From the NCBI GenBank assembly GCA_020638735.1, contig JACKHZ010000011.1, forward strand, positions 124,001 to 188,000: DNA of 64,000 nucleotides, in the 5' to 3' direction. Below are positions 46,370 through 55,857 of this stretch, in pieces; position 1 is the stretch's first letter, and each line of letters begins with the position of its first letter. Below the pieces are notes generated by a model. That model was not told the origin of the DNA and searched no databases. It was given only the letters and a program-made list of their open reading frames with translations. A program made the position numbers and the translations under genes. The DNA comes from Planctomycetota bacterium. GTDB taxonomy: Bacteria; Planctomycetota; UBA1135; UBA2386.

Positions 46370-47302
46370 TCAGCGGTCCGTCAGCGCCGCGCGCAGCCGC
46401 TCGGCGGTGCGGGTCGCCGGCACCGAGTTGATGTACATGTCGCCGCCGAGCTCGAGCCCGGCGAGCTGACCGGTGCGCGGCTGCAGCTCGAAGTGCCAGT
46501 GGAACGTCTCCGCGCCGCGCAGCGTCGCCGGCACCTGGTGCAGCCAGAAGTTGCACGGCGGCTGGTCGAGCGCGGTGCCGATCGCGCCGAACCACCGGGC
46601 CAGCGCGGCGCCGAGCGCGTCCGGCTCGGCGGCGAGGAAGTCTGAGTCGCAGCGGGTCGGCAGCAGCCACGTCTCGTTGGGCAGCTTCGGCGGCTCCGGC
46701 GCGACGATCGCGAAGCCGGCGTCTCGCCACACCAGTCGCTGCTCGTCCTCGGCGGTGTGCAGCGTCGCGCACCACAGGCAGCGGCCGGCGCGGCGCTGCA
46801 TCTCGCGCTCCAGCTCGACGCGCGGCGGCAACGCGTCGAGGCCGAGCACCTGGCTGTGGTTGTGCGCGATCGACGCGCCGGCGAAGGCGCCGACGTTCTT
46901 GAACAGGAACGCGCAGGCGACGCCTGGCCGCGCCTCCATCGCCCGCACGCGCCGTTGCCACAGCGCGACGCAGCGCGCCCAGGTCGCGGCGTCGAGCTCG
47001 CTCGGGTGCTCCTTGTGTTCGGCGCCCTCGGCGATCACCTCGTGGTGCAGGTTGGCCGGGTAGAGGTTGGGGAAGGCGCGCGCGATCCAGCCGGGCACGT
47101 CGTCCTGCACGTCGTCGTCGCGCTCGGTGTCGACCGCCGGCGGCGTCGCCGCCTCGTTGCCGCTGCAGAACGGGCACGCTGCGTCGACCTTGCGTTGGCC
47201 GGTGTGCATCGGCCGCTTCTGCCGCAGCGGCGCCATCAGGATCGGTCGGCCGGTGGTCGGGTCGACGACGGTGCGCGGCTGTTCGCGGGGATCGGGGTTC
47301 AT
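46370..47302 (-). CDS. GalT-like nucleotidylyltransferase (HIT superfamily)
   Basis: A 310-residue homologue of galactose-1-phosphate uridylyltransferase. It has a zinc-type CPFCSG (Cys43, Cys46) and a second pair CLWC in the middle. The nucleophile triad is HNHSQ (147-151; His149 would be uridylylated), corresponding to HPHGQ of GalT. Near the C-terminus FHWHFELQPR gives the second His-x-His pair. The substrate could be galactose-1-phosphate or another sugar or ADP-linked compound, since this branch has few characterised members. No other Leloir gene lies near. The ATG at 47302 gives the normal start MNPDPREQPRTVVDP. Confidence 0.88.
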   Translation of the reverse strand: MNPDPREQPRTVVDPTTGRPILMAPLRQKRPMHTGQRKVDAACPFCSGNEAATPPAVDTERDDDVQDDVPGWIARAFPNLYPANLHHEVIAEGAEHKEHPSELDAATWARCVALWQRRVRAMEARPGVACAFLFKNVGAFAGASIAHNHSQVLGLDALPPRVELEREMQRRAGRCLWCATLHTAEDEQRLVWRDAGFAIVAPEPPKLPNETWLLPTRCDSDFLAAEPDALGAALARWFGAIGTALDQPPCNFWLHQVPATLRGAETFHWHFELQPRTGQLAGLELGGDMYINSVPATRTAERLRAALTDR

Positions 47303-47329
47303 CCGGGCTGCTTCGGAGTTCGGGCCGGC

Positions 47330-47704
47330 TCAGAGGTCGCGGTGCGTGTTGCGCGCCACATGGTGCGCGGCCCGCAGCGCCGCGTCGAGGCTCTTCCCGG
47401 ACGGACCGTCGTCGTAGGTGCGCATCCAGGCGCGCAGCGTGACCGCGGTGCCGGGCGCGTAGACGAACCAGCGTTCGCCGGCCGCGCCGAAGCGCTCGCC
47501 GAGCGCCGGCGGCACGAGCTCGAGCCGGTGCACGACGAAGTCGTCGGTCGTCGCCGGGAAGGTGACGCGGCCGTCCTCGCCGACCACGAACGACGCCTCG
47601 ACGTCCTGCTCGATGAAGCCCGGGTAGGACTTCGGCGGCAGGTTCGAGCACGCCGCTGCCAGCAGCGTGAGGCCCAGCGACAGCGAACGCACGTCCGGTA
47701 GCAT
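47330..47704 (-). CDS. Small lipoprotein of unknown function
   Basis: A protein of about 124 residues. A signal sequence ending in the lipobox LLAAAC (SLSLGLTLLAAACSN) marks it as lipid-anchored. The mature part begins PPKSYPGFIEQDVEASFVVG and is a small mixed domain without recognised motifs. In-frame ATGs at 47704 and 47713 are both possible. The gene is divergent from the NHL-repeat gene, with the two 5' ends within a few bases of each other. Confidence 0.7.
   Translation of the reverse strand: MLPDVRSLSLGLTLLAAACSNLPPKSYPGFIEQDVEASFVVGEDGRVTFPATTDDFVVHRLELVPPALGERFGAAGERWFVYAPGTAVTLRAWMRTYDDGPSGKSLDAALRAAHHVARNTHRDL
47699..47704 (+). promoter_or_regulatory. Candidate -10 element of the NHL-repeat gene
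   Basis: TAGCAT within GGTAGCAT, seven bases before the ATG at 47712. It overlaps the lipoprotein start on the other strand. Confidence 0.4.
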
Positions 47705-47711
47705 GCTGCGC

Positions 47712-48569
47712 ATGATCGGCGGGCTGGCGGTGCGAGGCAATCTGCTGTGTGTGACCTGGTCCGCGGCCCGCGGCCACGTCTTCCTCTACGACCTCGAGGC
47801 GAAGCAGCGGGTCTCGTCCTGGACGACGCCGGTCGGGCCGGCCGGCTTCTCCGATGCGGCGGGGGTCGCGCTCGACGAGCACTTCCGGCTGTTCGTCGCC
47901 GACCCGCACAACGACTGCGTGCGCCGCTTCAACGCCTTCGGTCAGCACCTCGGCGATCTCGGCGAGCCGCCGCCCGGCGCCGGCGACCGCGGTCGCGACC
48001 GGGTCGGGGTGCTCGACCGGCCGCACGGCGTCGCGGTGTTCGGCGATCGCCTCTACGTGGCGCTCGGCGACCGCCCGCGGCAGCGCGGCGTGCAGTGCTT
48101 CGCCACCGACGGCCGCGTGCTGCGGCCGCTGGCCGCGCAGGGCGACGCGCACCTGCGCTTCGGCGCGCCGCGCGGCATCTGCGCCGACGCGCGCGGCGTG
48201 GTCGTCGCCGACACGCTGCGCGGGGCGCTGCAGGTGTTCCGGCCCGACGGCTCGTTCGTGCGCGAGCACGTCGGTTGTGGTCGGCCGGTGGCGGTCGCGC
48301 GCGCTGCCGACGGCGCCATCTGGTACGTCGACCGCGACGCCGAACCCGGCGTGCGCTGCCTCGGCGTCGACGGCGTGCGGCGCGCGGTGGGCGAGCTGGG
48401 TGGGCGCTGCCGCGAGCCGCTGGCGGTGGCGCTCGACGCGCTCGATCGCGTCCATCTGCTCGATCTCGACGGCGAACGGGTGCTGCGCGCCGACGCGCGC
48501 GGCGACGCCGTCGAGGTGCTGGTCGATCTCGTCGAACACGACCTCGACGCGCCGAACCACTCGCCCTGA
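47712..48569 (+). CDS. NHL-repeat beta-propeller protein
   Basis: A 285-residue protein made of about six NHL-like blades, without signal peptide or membrane segment, so probably cytoplasmic. Blade hallmarks are GVALDEHFRLFVADPHNDCV, RPHGVAVFGDRLYVAL, APRGICADARGVVVADTLRG and REPLAVALDALDRVHLLDLD. NHL propellers bind proteins, RNA or small ligands; nothing indicates which. Start at 47712 (MIGGLAVRG) is chosen over 47703 because of the promoter-like hexamer just before it. Confidence 0.8.
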   Translation: MIGGLAVRGNLLCVTWSAARGHVFLYDLEAKQRVSSWTTPVGPAGFSDAAGVALDEHFRLFVADPHNDCVRRFNAFGQHLGDLGEPPPGAGDRGRDRVGVLDRPHGVAVFGDRLYVALGDRPRQRGVQCFATDGRVLRPLAAQGDAHLRFGAPRGICADARGVVVADTLRGALQVFRPDGSFVREHVGCGRPVAVARAADGAIWYVDRDAEPGVRCLGVDGVRRAVGELGGRCREPLAVALDALDRVHLLDLDGERVLRADARGDAVEVLVDLVEHDLDAPNHSP

Positions 48570-48818
48570 AGGCAAACTCCACGCAACTGTGGAGCGGTGT
48601 GGAAGATCGTCGACTGCACGCTTGCGTCGATGGCATCGGAGCGTCACACTGCGGCGGCCAGGAGCGGTGCAGGTCGGTCAGCCAACCGCGCTCGAGCAGC
48701 TTGTGGACAACTCGTGGACAAGGTTCCACGGGGACGTGCAAGCGAGGCGACGAGATCAGGTTGGGATCTGCAGCGGAGCCGGGCGCCAGTCTCGTTCCCA
48801 CGTCTGTTTCGTTTCCCG
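48570..48818. other. Non-coding region upstream of murA
   Basis: No gene is supported. An inverted repeat CTCCACGCAACTGTGGAG sits just after the NHL-repeat stop (near 48580) and may end its message. Two DnaA-box-like sites lie at 48702-48721. The rest has nothing I can identify up to the hairpins that precede the murA start. Confidence 0.5.
48702..48721 (-). promoter_or_regulatory. Two DnaA-box-like sites
   Basis: On the minus strand TTGTCCACG (48721-48713) and TTGTCCACA (48710-48702), in the same orientation with starts 11 bases apart, one helical turn. TTGTCCACA is the form the DnaA box takes in high-GC bacteria. Confidence 0.45.
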
Positions 48819-48848
48819 CCGGAGGGCCCTCCTCCGGTCTGGAGGGGG
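48819..48848 (+). promoter_or_regulatory. Mutually exclusive hairpins over the murA ribosome binding site
   Basis: Hairpin 1: CCGGAGG (48819-48825) with CCTCCGG (48831-48837), seven pairs. Hairpin 2: CCTCC (48831-48835) with GGAGG (48841-48845), extendable by three pairs to 48828 and 48848, which buries the Shine-Dalgarno sequence. Both use the same CCTCC strand, so only one can form at a time. Confidence 0.45.
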
Positions 48849-48851
48849 TCC

Positions 48852-50123
<1,272 letters not shown>

Positions 50124-50184
50124 GTGGGGTGCGCGCCGGAGACGCCGCGATACGGCGTCAGGCGGCGCGTCGCGAATGCTCAAC

Positions 50185-50198
50185 GTGGCCAAGGCCAC
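50185..50198. terminator. Inverted repeat downstream of murA
   Basis: GTGGCC-AA-GGCCAC, six pairs with a two-base centre, 62 bases after the murA stop. A pyrimidine-rich but not T-only tract follows on the plus strand. Probable terminator between convergent genes. Confidence 0.35.
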
Positions 50199-50257
50199 TG
50201 CTTCGCTCGGCTTGCCTTCCTTGTCTCGCGACGCCTGCGGCGCGCTGCGAACCAGAG

Positions 50258-50274
50258 AGCAGCAGCAGCAGCAG
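50258..50274. repeat. (AGC)n trinucleotide run
   Basis: About five and two-thirds copies of AGC in the murA-aminotransferase gap, immediately outside the aminotransferase stop. Non-coding. Confidence 0.8.
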
Positions 50275-50283
50275 TCGGCTGGC

Positions 50284-51435
50284 TCAGCGGCCGAGTGACT
50301 GGCGGAGCGCGGCGATTACGTCGCCGACGTCGGCGTCGCTGAGTTTGGGCGAGAGCGGCAGCGACAGCGTGCGGTCGCCGAGGAACTTGGCGTTGGGGTA
50401 GTCGGCCGAGCTCCAGCCGAAGCGGCGCTGGTAGACGCTGAGGTCGGGGATCGCCCGGTAATGCACGCCGGTGCCGATGTTGCGCTTGTGCATCGCCACC
50501 AGCACGTCGTCGCGCGAGACGCCGGCGACGTCGCGATCGACCAGCACCGTGAACAGGTGCAGCGCGTGGCGTTCGTCCGGCGCGAACGGCGCGGGCAGCG
50601 TCACCGGCAGGTCGGCGAAGGCTTCGAGGTAGCGGTTCCAGATGGCGAGGCGGCGCTGCCACCACGTCTCCACGCGCGCGATCTGGTGCATGCCGATCGC
50701 CGCCTGCAGGTCCATCATGTTGTACTTGAAGCCGATCTCGACGACGTCGTAGTGGCGGTAGCCGTCGTCGCTGAAGCGCTTCCACGCGTCGGCGGACATG
50801 CCGTGCAGGCCCATCTGCTTGGCGCGTTGCGCCAGCGCCGCGTCGCGGGTCAGGATCATGCCGCCCTCGCCGGTGACGAGGTTCTTGGTCGAGTAGAACG
50901 ACAGCACGCCGAGGTCGCCGATCGCGCCGGCCTTCTGGCCGCGATACTCCGTCTCGATGGCGTGCGCGCAGTCCTCGATGACCTTGAGGCCGTGCTCCCT
51001 GGCGATCGCCATCAGCGCGTCCATGTCGCACGGCCGGCCGGCGAAGTGCACCGGCAGGATGGCGCGGGTGCGCGGGGTGATCGCCCGGCGCACCGCCTCG
51101 GGGTCGAGGTTCATCGTCGCGCGGTCGACGTCGGCGAGCACCGGCGTGGCGCCGGCGTGCACGATCGCGTTGACGGTGGCGCAGAACGTCATCGGCGTCG
51201 TGATCACCTCGTCGCCGGGCTCGAGGCCCAGCACCACGCAGGCGAGGTGCAGGCCGGCGGTGCACGAGTTGAGGCCGACGGCGTGCGGCACGCCCTTGTA
51301 GGCGGCGACGCGGCGCTCGAACTCGGCGGCCTTCGGGCCGGTGCCGAGCCAGGCGCTCTGCATCGACGCGGCCACCTCGTCGATCTCGGGTTGTTCGATC
51401 AGGGGTTGGCCGAAGACGAGGTAGCTGTCGCGCAT
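50284..51435 (-). CDS. DegT/DnrJ/EryC1/StrS sugar aminotransferase
   Basis: A 383-residue PLP enzyme of the family that puts an amino group on keto-sugar nucleotides. Catalytic Lys184 lies in SFYSTKNLVTGEGGM. Other landmarks: GTGPKAAEFE at the start, NSCTAGLHLA for the cofactor phosphate, EDCAHAIETEYRG, and a C-terminal LSLPLSPKLSD. Its nearest known types form UDP-4-amino sugars for surface glycans. It follows the giant glycosyltransferase by 34 bases on the same strand, so it is probably the last gene of that operon. Confidence 0.94.
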   Translation of the reverse strand: MRDSYLVFGQPLIEQPEIDEVAASMQSAWLGTGPKAAEFERRVAAYKGVPHAVGLNSCTAGLHLACVVLGLEPGDEVITTPMTFCATVNAIVHAGATPVLADVDRATMNLDPEAVRRAITPRTRAILPVHFAGRPCDMDALMAIAREHGLKVIEDCAHAIETEYRGQKAGAIGDLGVLSFYSTKNLVTGEGGMILTRDAALAQRAKQMGLHGMSADAWKRFSDDGYRHYDVVEIGFKYNMMDLQAAIGMHQIARVETWWQRRLAIWNRYLEAFADLPVTLPAPFAPDERHALHLFTVLVDRDVAGVSRDDVLVAMHKRNIGTGVHYRAIPDLSVYQRRFGWSSADYPNAKFLGDRTLSLPLSPKLSDADVGDVIAALRQSLGR

Positions 51436-51469
51436 CGTTGGGGGCCGCGGAGCCGCGGAGGGACGGCCG

Positions 51470-54400
51470 TCATATCGGAACGGCGACGGTCCCGGGTACC
51501 GCTTTCGTCGCGGATCCTCGCCCGCGGTAGGCCGCCTGCAGCGCTGAGCCGAAGGTCGACGGCGCGAACCGCGCCGCGAGTCGCTGGCGCCATGGCTGCG
51601 TCGGATCGTCGCGCCAGCGCACCCGCGCCGCCAGCACCGCCGTCCGCAGCGCGGGCAGGTCGTGCGGGTCGACGTAGGTCGCGTGCTCGCCGAACACCTG
51701 CTCGGCGTCGAGACCGCGCGCCAGCACGAGCTCGCAGCCGGCGATCGCCGCCAGCAGCGGCACCGCGAACGAGCGTGCCTCGCACGGTGTCCACACCAGC
51801 ACCGCGCTCCGGCGCAGCGCCGCCAGCTCGTCCGCCGGCCCGCTGGCGGGCGGCGCCAGGGTGAGCACGTCGCCGAGCGCCGCCTGCAGGTACCAGTCGC
51901 CGAACGGGTGCGCCATGTGACCGATCATCGTCAGCGGCACGTCGCAGCCGCGCAGCGCCATCGCCACCGCGTGGTGATTGCCCGGCAGGTCGCGCGGGCC
52001 GAGCAGCAGCACGCCGCCGAACGGCGTGGTGGGGGCCGTCGGGGCGCAGTCGTCCCGCACGGGTGACACCTCCAGGCCCTCGTCCAGCGCGCGGCTGGTG
52101 CGGTGCGCGTGGCTCCGCGCCAGTCCGTCGCAGTCGCCCGGCACATGGCTGAGCAGCTCGTCGACGAAGGCCACGCAGCGCCGTTCCAGCTCGGCGCGCC
52201 ACGCGACCTCGGGGTTCGGCGGCGCGGTGTCGGCGCGGAGCGGCGCGGCGCAGAGTCGGCGGTAGCCTTCTTCGACGACCGTCGGCTCGCGGAAGTAGAA
52301 CGCCCCGACGTCGCGACCGACGCGATCGGCGGCCGCTGCATCGCCGGCGAGCGGCGTCATGACGATGCGGCAGTGCGGCGCGGTGGCGCGCACGTACTGC
52401 AGCCGCGGCAGCAGCGTGGTCGGTTCGCGCAGGCCGATGACGTGCACGACCTCGGCGCCGTCGAGCACCGGCTGCAGGCGGCGGTCGACCCGGTGGTCGA
52501 CGCCGACCGCGTCGAGCGCGGCCGCGACCTGACGCAGCATGCGCTCGCAGGTGTCGTCGTGCTGCATCGGCGGCAGCAGCACGACCTGCGCCGGCGTCGC
52601 CGGTGCGGGCGGGCGCGGCAGGGCGATCGTGCCGTGCGCCAGCGCCCGCGCCTTCTGCTGCAGCGCCTGGTCCTGCGGCGCGAGGCGCAGCGCCCAGCGG
52701 GCGGTGCGGGCGGCGCTCTGCACGTCGCCGTCGAGGTTGCGGAACAGCGCGACCTCCATCAGCGCCCGCGGGAAGTGTGGCGCGAGGTCCATCAACGCCA
52801 TCACCAGGCCCTGGTTCTGCCCGTGCCCCTGCGCCGTGGCGTGCTCGCAGACGTCCGTCTGGTGCCGGAGCCACAGCGCCGCGGCGGTGTCGAGGCCGCG
52901 CCCGAGGCTGCGCGCGACGGCCACCTCGCGCAGCGCGGCCAGCTCCTGCGGGCTGCGGGGGACCGGCTGCGGCGCGCCGGCGTCGATCGGCGGCAGCCGC
53001 CGTCGCAGCGCCGAAGTGTCGCCGTCCGGCGGCAACAGCCGGCCGTCGATCGACACGTCGATCGCGCGGTCGAGCGCGGCCCAGTGGTCGCCGCCCCACC
53101 TGGCGTCCGACTTGAGCTGGTTGCCTTCGAAGTTGCCGTACGCCGCGGGCGTCGCCATTCGGCCGGCGTTGAGCTGGTGGCGCACTACGACGCCGCCGTC
53201 GTAGAGCGCTTCGTAGCCGGCGACGGCGCAGGCGATGTGGTGGTCCCACTCGTCGAACTGGCTCGGCGAGAAGCGCACGTCGAGCAGCCCGACGCGGTCG
53301 AACACCGAGCGCCGGTAGACGTTGCAGCAGCCGCGGATGGTCACCACCCGCGCCAGCCCTTCGACCCTCGCGCCGTCGCGCGGGCCGATGCCGGCGAGGG
53401 GCTCGGGCCACATGCGCAGCGGACCGTTCTGCAGCGTCGCGTCCGGGTTGTCGTGCGCGATGCGCGGCCCGACCATGCCGGCGAACGGGCGCTGATGGAA
53501 GCGCGGCACCAGCCGCTCCAGCCATTCGGGTGGCACGAAGGCGTCGTCGTCGAGGCGGGCCACGATCGGCGCCGTGCCCTGCACGATCACCGCGTTGAGG
53601 GCCTGCGCGACGCCGATGTTCTGCGGCAGCGCCTCGACGTGGATCGCGAACGGGAAACCGACGGCGCGCTCGCGCAGGTAGCGCACGGTGTCGTCGCGGC
53701 TGCCGTTGTCGGCGATCCACACCTTGACGTCGGGCCAGCGCGTCTGTGCCAGCTGGTCGAGGAAGCGCGGCAGGATCGCCATGCTGTTCCAGGTGACGAG
53801 GCACACGTCCACCGCCGGCTGCGACGGTAGCTGCTCGGTCAGGCCGTCGCCGATGCGCCAGCAGATCCGGGTGTGGCCGTAGCGGCGGCGCACCTCGTGC
53901 AGGTCGGGGGCCGACGGGTCGAAGCCCCACTTGCGGCGGAAGTAGTCGCGGTGGGCTGTGACCAGCAGCTCGCGCTGCTCGCGCTGCTCGCGCAGCGGCT
54001 GGCAGCCGCCGAGGATCGGATGGGTGAAGCGCGTGTGGCGCGGCGCGTAGTGCACCCCGCGCACCGCCGGTTCGACCATCACGGCGAAGCCGGCGTGGCG
54101 GGCGCGCAGGCAGAGGTCGTCGTCGTCGCCGAACACCGGGTCGAAGTTGGTGTCGAGCAGTCCGACGCGATCGAGCACCGCGCGGCGGATCCAGCACAGC
54201 TCGCCGCCGACCCCGTCGACCTCGCGCGCCGCCGGCGGGTCGTCGCGGTCGGCCTCCATCCAGCGCTGGTCGCTCCACTCCGGCACGATGCCGAGGCCGT
54301 TGATCAGGTCGCGGCCGCACGTCTGGATGCGGCCGCCGGCGAGCACGATCTTGGCGCCGACGATGCCGCAGTCGCGGCGCAGGGCGAAGACGTCGTGCAG

Positions 54401-54724
54401 CCGCCGCAGCCAGTCGGGCGCGTCGGGCACCACGTCGCCGTGCAGCCGGACGACGTCGCGCGCGCCGGCCTGGGCGAAGGCGAGGTTGAGCGCGGAGGCG
54501 CGGCCGGCCCTGGGCGCTCGCAGCAGCTGCAACCGCGGGGCGCGCGGGCTCGCGGCGCGGCGTTGCAGCGCTTCGGCGGTGCCGTCGGTCGAGCCGCAGT
54601 CGACGGCGACGACCTCCAGGTCCGGCCAGTCGGTGGCGTCGAGCGCGTCGAGCAGCGCGCCGATCGTCGGCGCGTGGTTCATCGTCGCGAACACGACGGT
54701 GACGGCGGGCAGGTCGGCGTTCAT
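51470..54724 (-). CDS. Very large multidomain glycosyltransferase with two GT2 domains
   Basis: A 1084-residue cytoplasmic or membrane-associated protein without clear membrane helices. Domain 1 (about 1-240) is GT2: VFATMNHAPTIGALLDAL, with VVAVDCGSTDGTAEAL. Domain 2 (about 300-565) is a second GT2: DVCLVTWNSMAILPRFLDQL, IADNGSRDDTV, and the acidic RLDDDAF. A helical stretch (about 640-720) has TPR-like spacing. The last part (about 735-1080) looks like a GT-B fold (HVIGLREPTTLLPRLQYV; GVLLLGPRDLPGNHHAVAMA). It could add two different sugars in sequence. ATG overlaps the stop of the RGP-like gene (ATGA). Confidence 0.9.
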   Translation of the reverse strand: MNADLPAVTVVFATMNHAPTIGALLDALDATDWPDLEVVAVDCGSTDGTAEALQRRAASPRAPRLQLLRAPRAGRASALNLAFAQAGARDVVRLHGDVVPDAPDWLRRLHDVFALRRDCGIVGAKIVLAGGRIQTCGRDLINGLGIVPEWSDQRWMEADRDDPPAAREVDGVGGELCWIRRAVLDRVGLLDTNFDPVFGDDDDLCLRARHAGFAVMVEPAVRGVHYAPRHTRFTHPILGGCQPLREQREQRELLVTAHRDYFRRKWGFDPSAPDLHEVRRRYGHTRICWRIGDGLTEQLPSQPAVDVCLVTWNSMAILPRFLDQLAQTRWPDVKVWIADNGSRDDTVRYLRERAVGFPFAIHVEALPQNIGVAQALNAVIVQGTAPIVARLDDDAFVPPEWLERLVPRFHQRPFAGMVGPRIAHDNPDATLQNGPLRMWPEPLAGIGPRDGARVEGLARVVTIRGCCNVYRRSVFDRVGLLDVRFSPSQFDEWDHHIACAVAGYEALYDGGVVVRHQLNAGRMATPAAYGNFEGNQLKSDARWGGDHWAALDRAIDVSIDGRLLPPDGDTSALRRRLPPIDAGAPQPVPRSPQELAALREVAVARSLGRGLDTAAALWLRHQTDVCEHATAQGHGQNQGLVMALMDLAPHFPRALMEVALFRNLDGDVQSAARTARWALRLAPQDQALQQKARALAHGTIALPRPPAPATPAQVVLLPPMQHDDTCERMLRQVAAALDAVGVDHRVDRRLQPVLDGAEVVHVIGLREPTTLLPRLQYVRATAPHCRIVMTPLAGDAAAADRVGRDVGAFYFREPTVVEEGYRRLCAAPLRADTAPPNPEVAWRAELERRCVAFVDELLSHVPGDCDGLARSHAHRTSRALDEGLEVSPVRDDCAPTAPTTPFGGVLLLGPRDLPGNHHAVAMALRGCDVPLTMIGHMAHPFGDWYLQAALGDVLTLAPPASGPADELAALRRSAVLVWTPCEARSFAVPLLAAIAGCELVLARGLDAEQVFGEHATYVDPHDLPALRTAVLAARVRWRDDPTQPWRQRLAARFAPSTFGSALQAAYRGRGSATKAVPGTVAVPI

Positions 54725-55794
54725 GCCGACGGCACCTCTACGGGCGGCTGCGGCGCCGCGGCGGCGCGCCTCTGCGGCGCGTTGGCCGGGATCGGTCGCG
54801 GCGCGAACAGGTCGGTCCAGTGGCGCATCGCGATCGCGACGCGCGACGACCAGACGTCGTCGGTGTCGGCGCTGGAGACGGCGTTGGCGGCGATCGCCTG
54901 CGCGAGTTCGCGGTAGCAGTCGGCGACCGTGTCGCCGCGCAGCACGGTCTGGTCGACGACCTGCCACAGCGTCTCGTTGCGCTCCATGCCGGGCGCCTCC
55001 TTGCGCAGGTTGGCCCACACGTTCGACGCGCGGGCGTGGTGCACGGTGGGGCTGCCGCTGTTGACCGCCCAGCCGAAGTGGTCGCAGATGCGCTTCGTGA
55101 ACAGGCCGCTCCAGATGTCGCCGAAGCGATCGACGCCGTGCGCCTTGCCCATCAGCAGGAAGTACAGCGCCGGCGTCAGCTCGGGCCGCCACGCCAGGTT
55201 CATGCCGCACATCGGGAAGTAGCTGCCGCGCGGGATGGTCTGGTCGGGGAACGTGCACGCGGTCGGCGCGCGCGCCTGGCCGAGCTGGGTCACCGCGTCG
55301 TAGTCGATGACGTTGGTCCACAGGCCGTGGTTGAGCACGCAGCGGGCGCGCCGTTCGCGGCTGTGGTAGGGCACGCCGCGCGGGATCGTGCCGCCGGTGG
55401 TGGAGACCCACGCGTCGTGGTTGCCGCCCTGCTCGAGCCGGTCCCAGTGCGCCTGCAGGAAGCCGCGCGGCTCGCCGCCCTGCGGCATGCAGTCGTCGTC
55501 GAGGGTCAGGATCATGTCGGGCCGGCGCTGCCAGGCGAGCCAGTAGCCGAAGCTGCGCACGCAGTCGGTGCGCCGCGGCACGATCCACGCGCGCTCACCG
55601 AGCCGTTCGTCGATGTCCCGCCAGGAGACGTGCGTGACGTCGGCGCCGCTGTCGATGGTGAAGGTGCGCTCCGGGTTGTCCTCGACCAGGATCAGCTCGA
55701 CGCCGCGGAGCTCTGGCTCCCACGCGTGCAAGAACTCACGGATGCAGTGTTCGCGGATCGTCGGGACGACGACCACGGTTCTGGGCTTGGCCAT
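54721..55794 (-). CDS. RGP/UDP-arabinopyranose mutase-like protein
   Basis: A 357-residue homologue of the plant reversibly glycosylated polypeptides, which interconvert UDP-arabinopyranose and UDP-arabinofuranose. It shares TLDDDC (97-102, the metal/nucleotide site), SRE (145-147, matching the self-glycosylated Arg of the plant proteins), NHGLWTNVIDYDAVTQL, TIPRGSYFPMCGMNLAW and FTKRICDHFGW. The C-terminal 40 residues are Ala/Pro-rich. A GGAGAGGAGCC just before the ATG is a likely ribosome binding site. It is the first gene of a three-gene operon with the giant glycosyltransferase and a sugar aminotransferase. Sugar specificity in bacteria is not established. Confidence 0.9.
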   Translation of the reverse strand: MAKPRTVVVVPTIREHCIREFLHAWEPELRGVELILVEDNPERTFTIDSGADVTHVSWRDIDERLGERAWIVPRRTDCVRSFGYWLAWQRRPDMILTLDDDCMPQGGEPRGFLQAHWDRLEQGGNHDAWVSTTGGTIPRGVPYHSRERRARCVLNHGLWTNVIDYDAVTQLGQARAPTACTFPDQTIPRGSYFPMCGMNLAWRPELTPALYFLLMGKAHGVDRFGDIWSGLFTKRICDHFGWAVNSGSPTVHHARASNVWANLRKEAPGMERNETLWQVVDQTVLRGDTVADCYRELAQAIAANAVSSADTDDVWSSRVAIAMRHWTDLFAPRPIPANAPQRRAAAAPQPPVEVPSA

Positions 55795-55857
55795 GGCTCC
55801 TCTCCTCGGCCCTTGGCATCGGCCGTTCGGCCGCGCCGGCTGGAGTCGGCGTGGCGG

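Noticed and set aside
48570..48851. Replication origin at the DnaA boxes
   Set aside because: Only two boxes, no AT-rich unwinding stretch, and no dnaA, dnaN or gyrB nearby.
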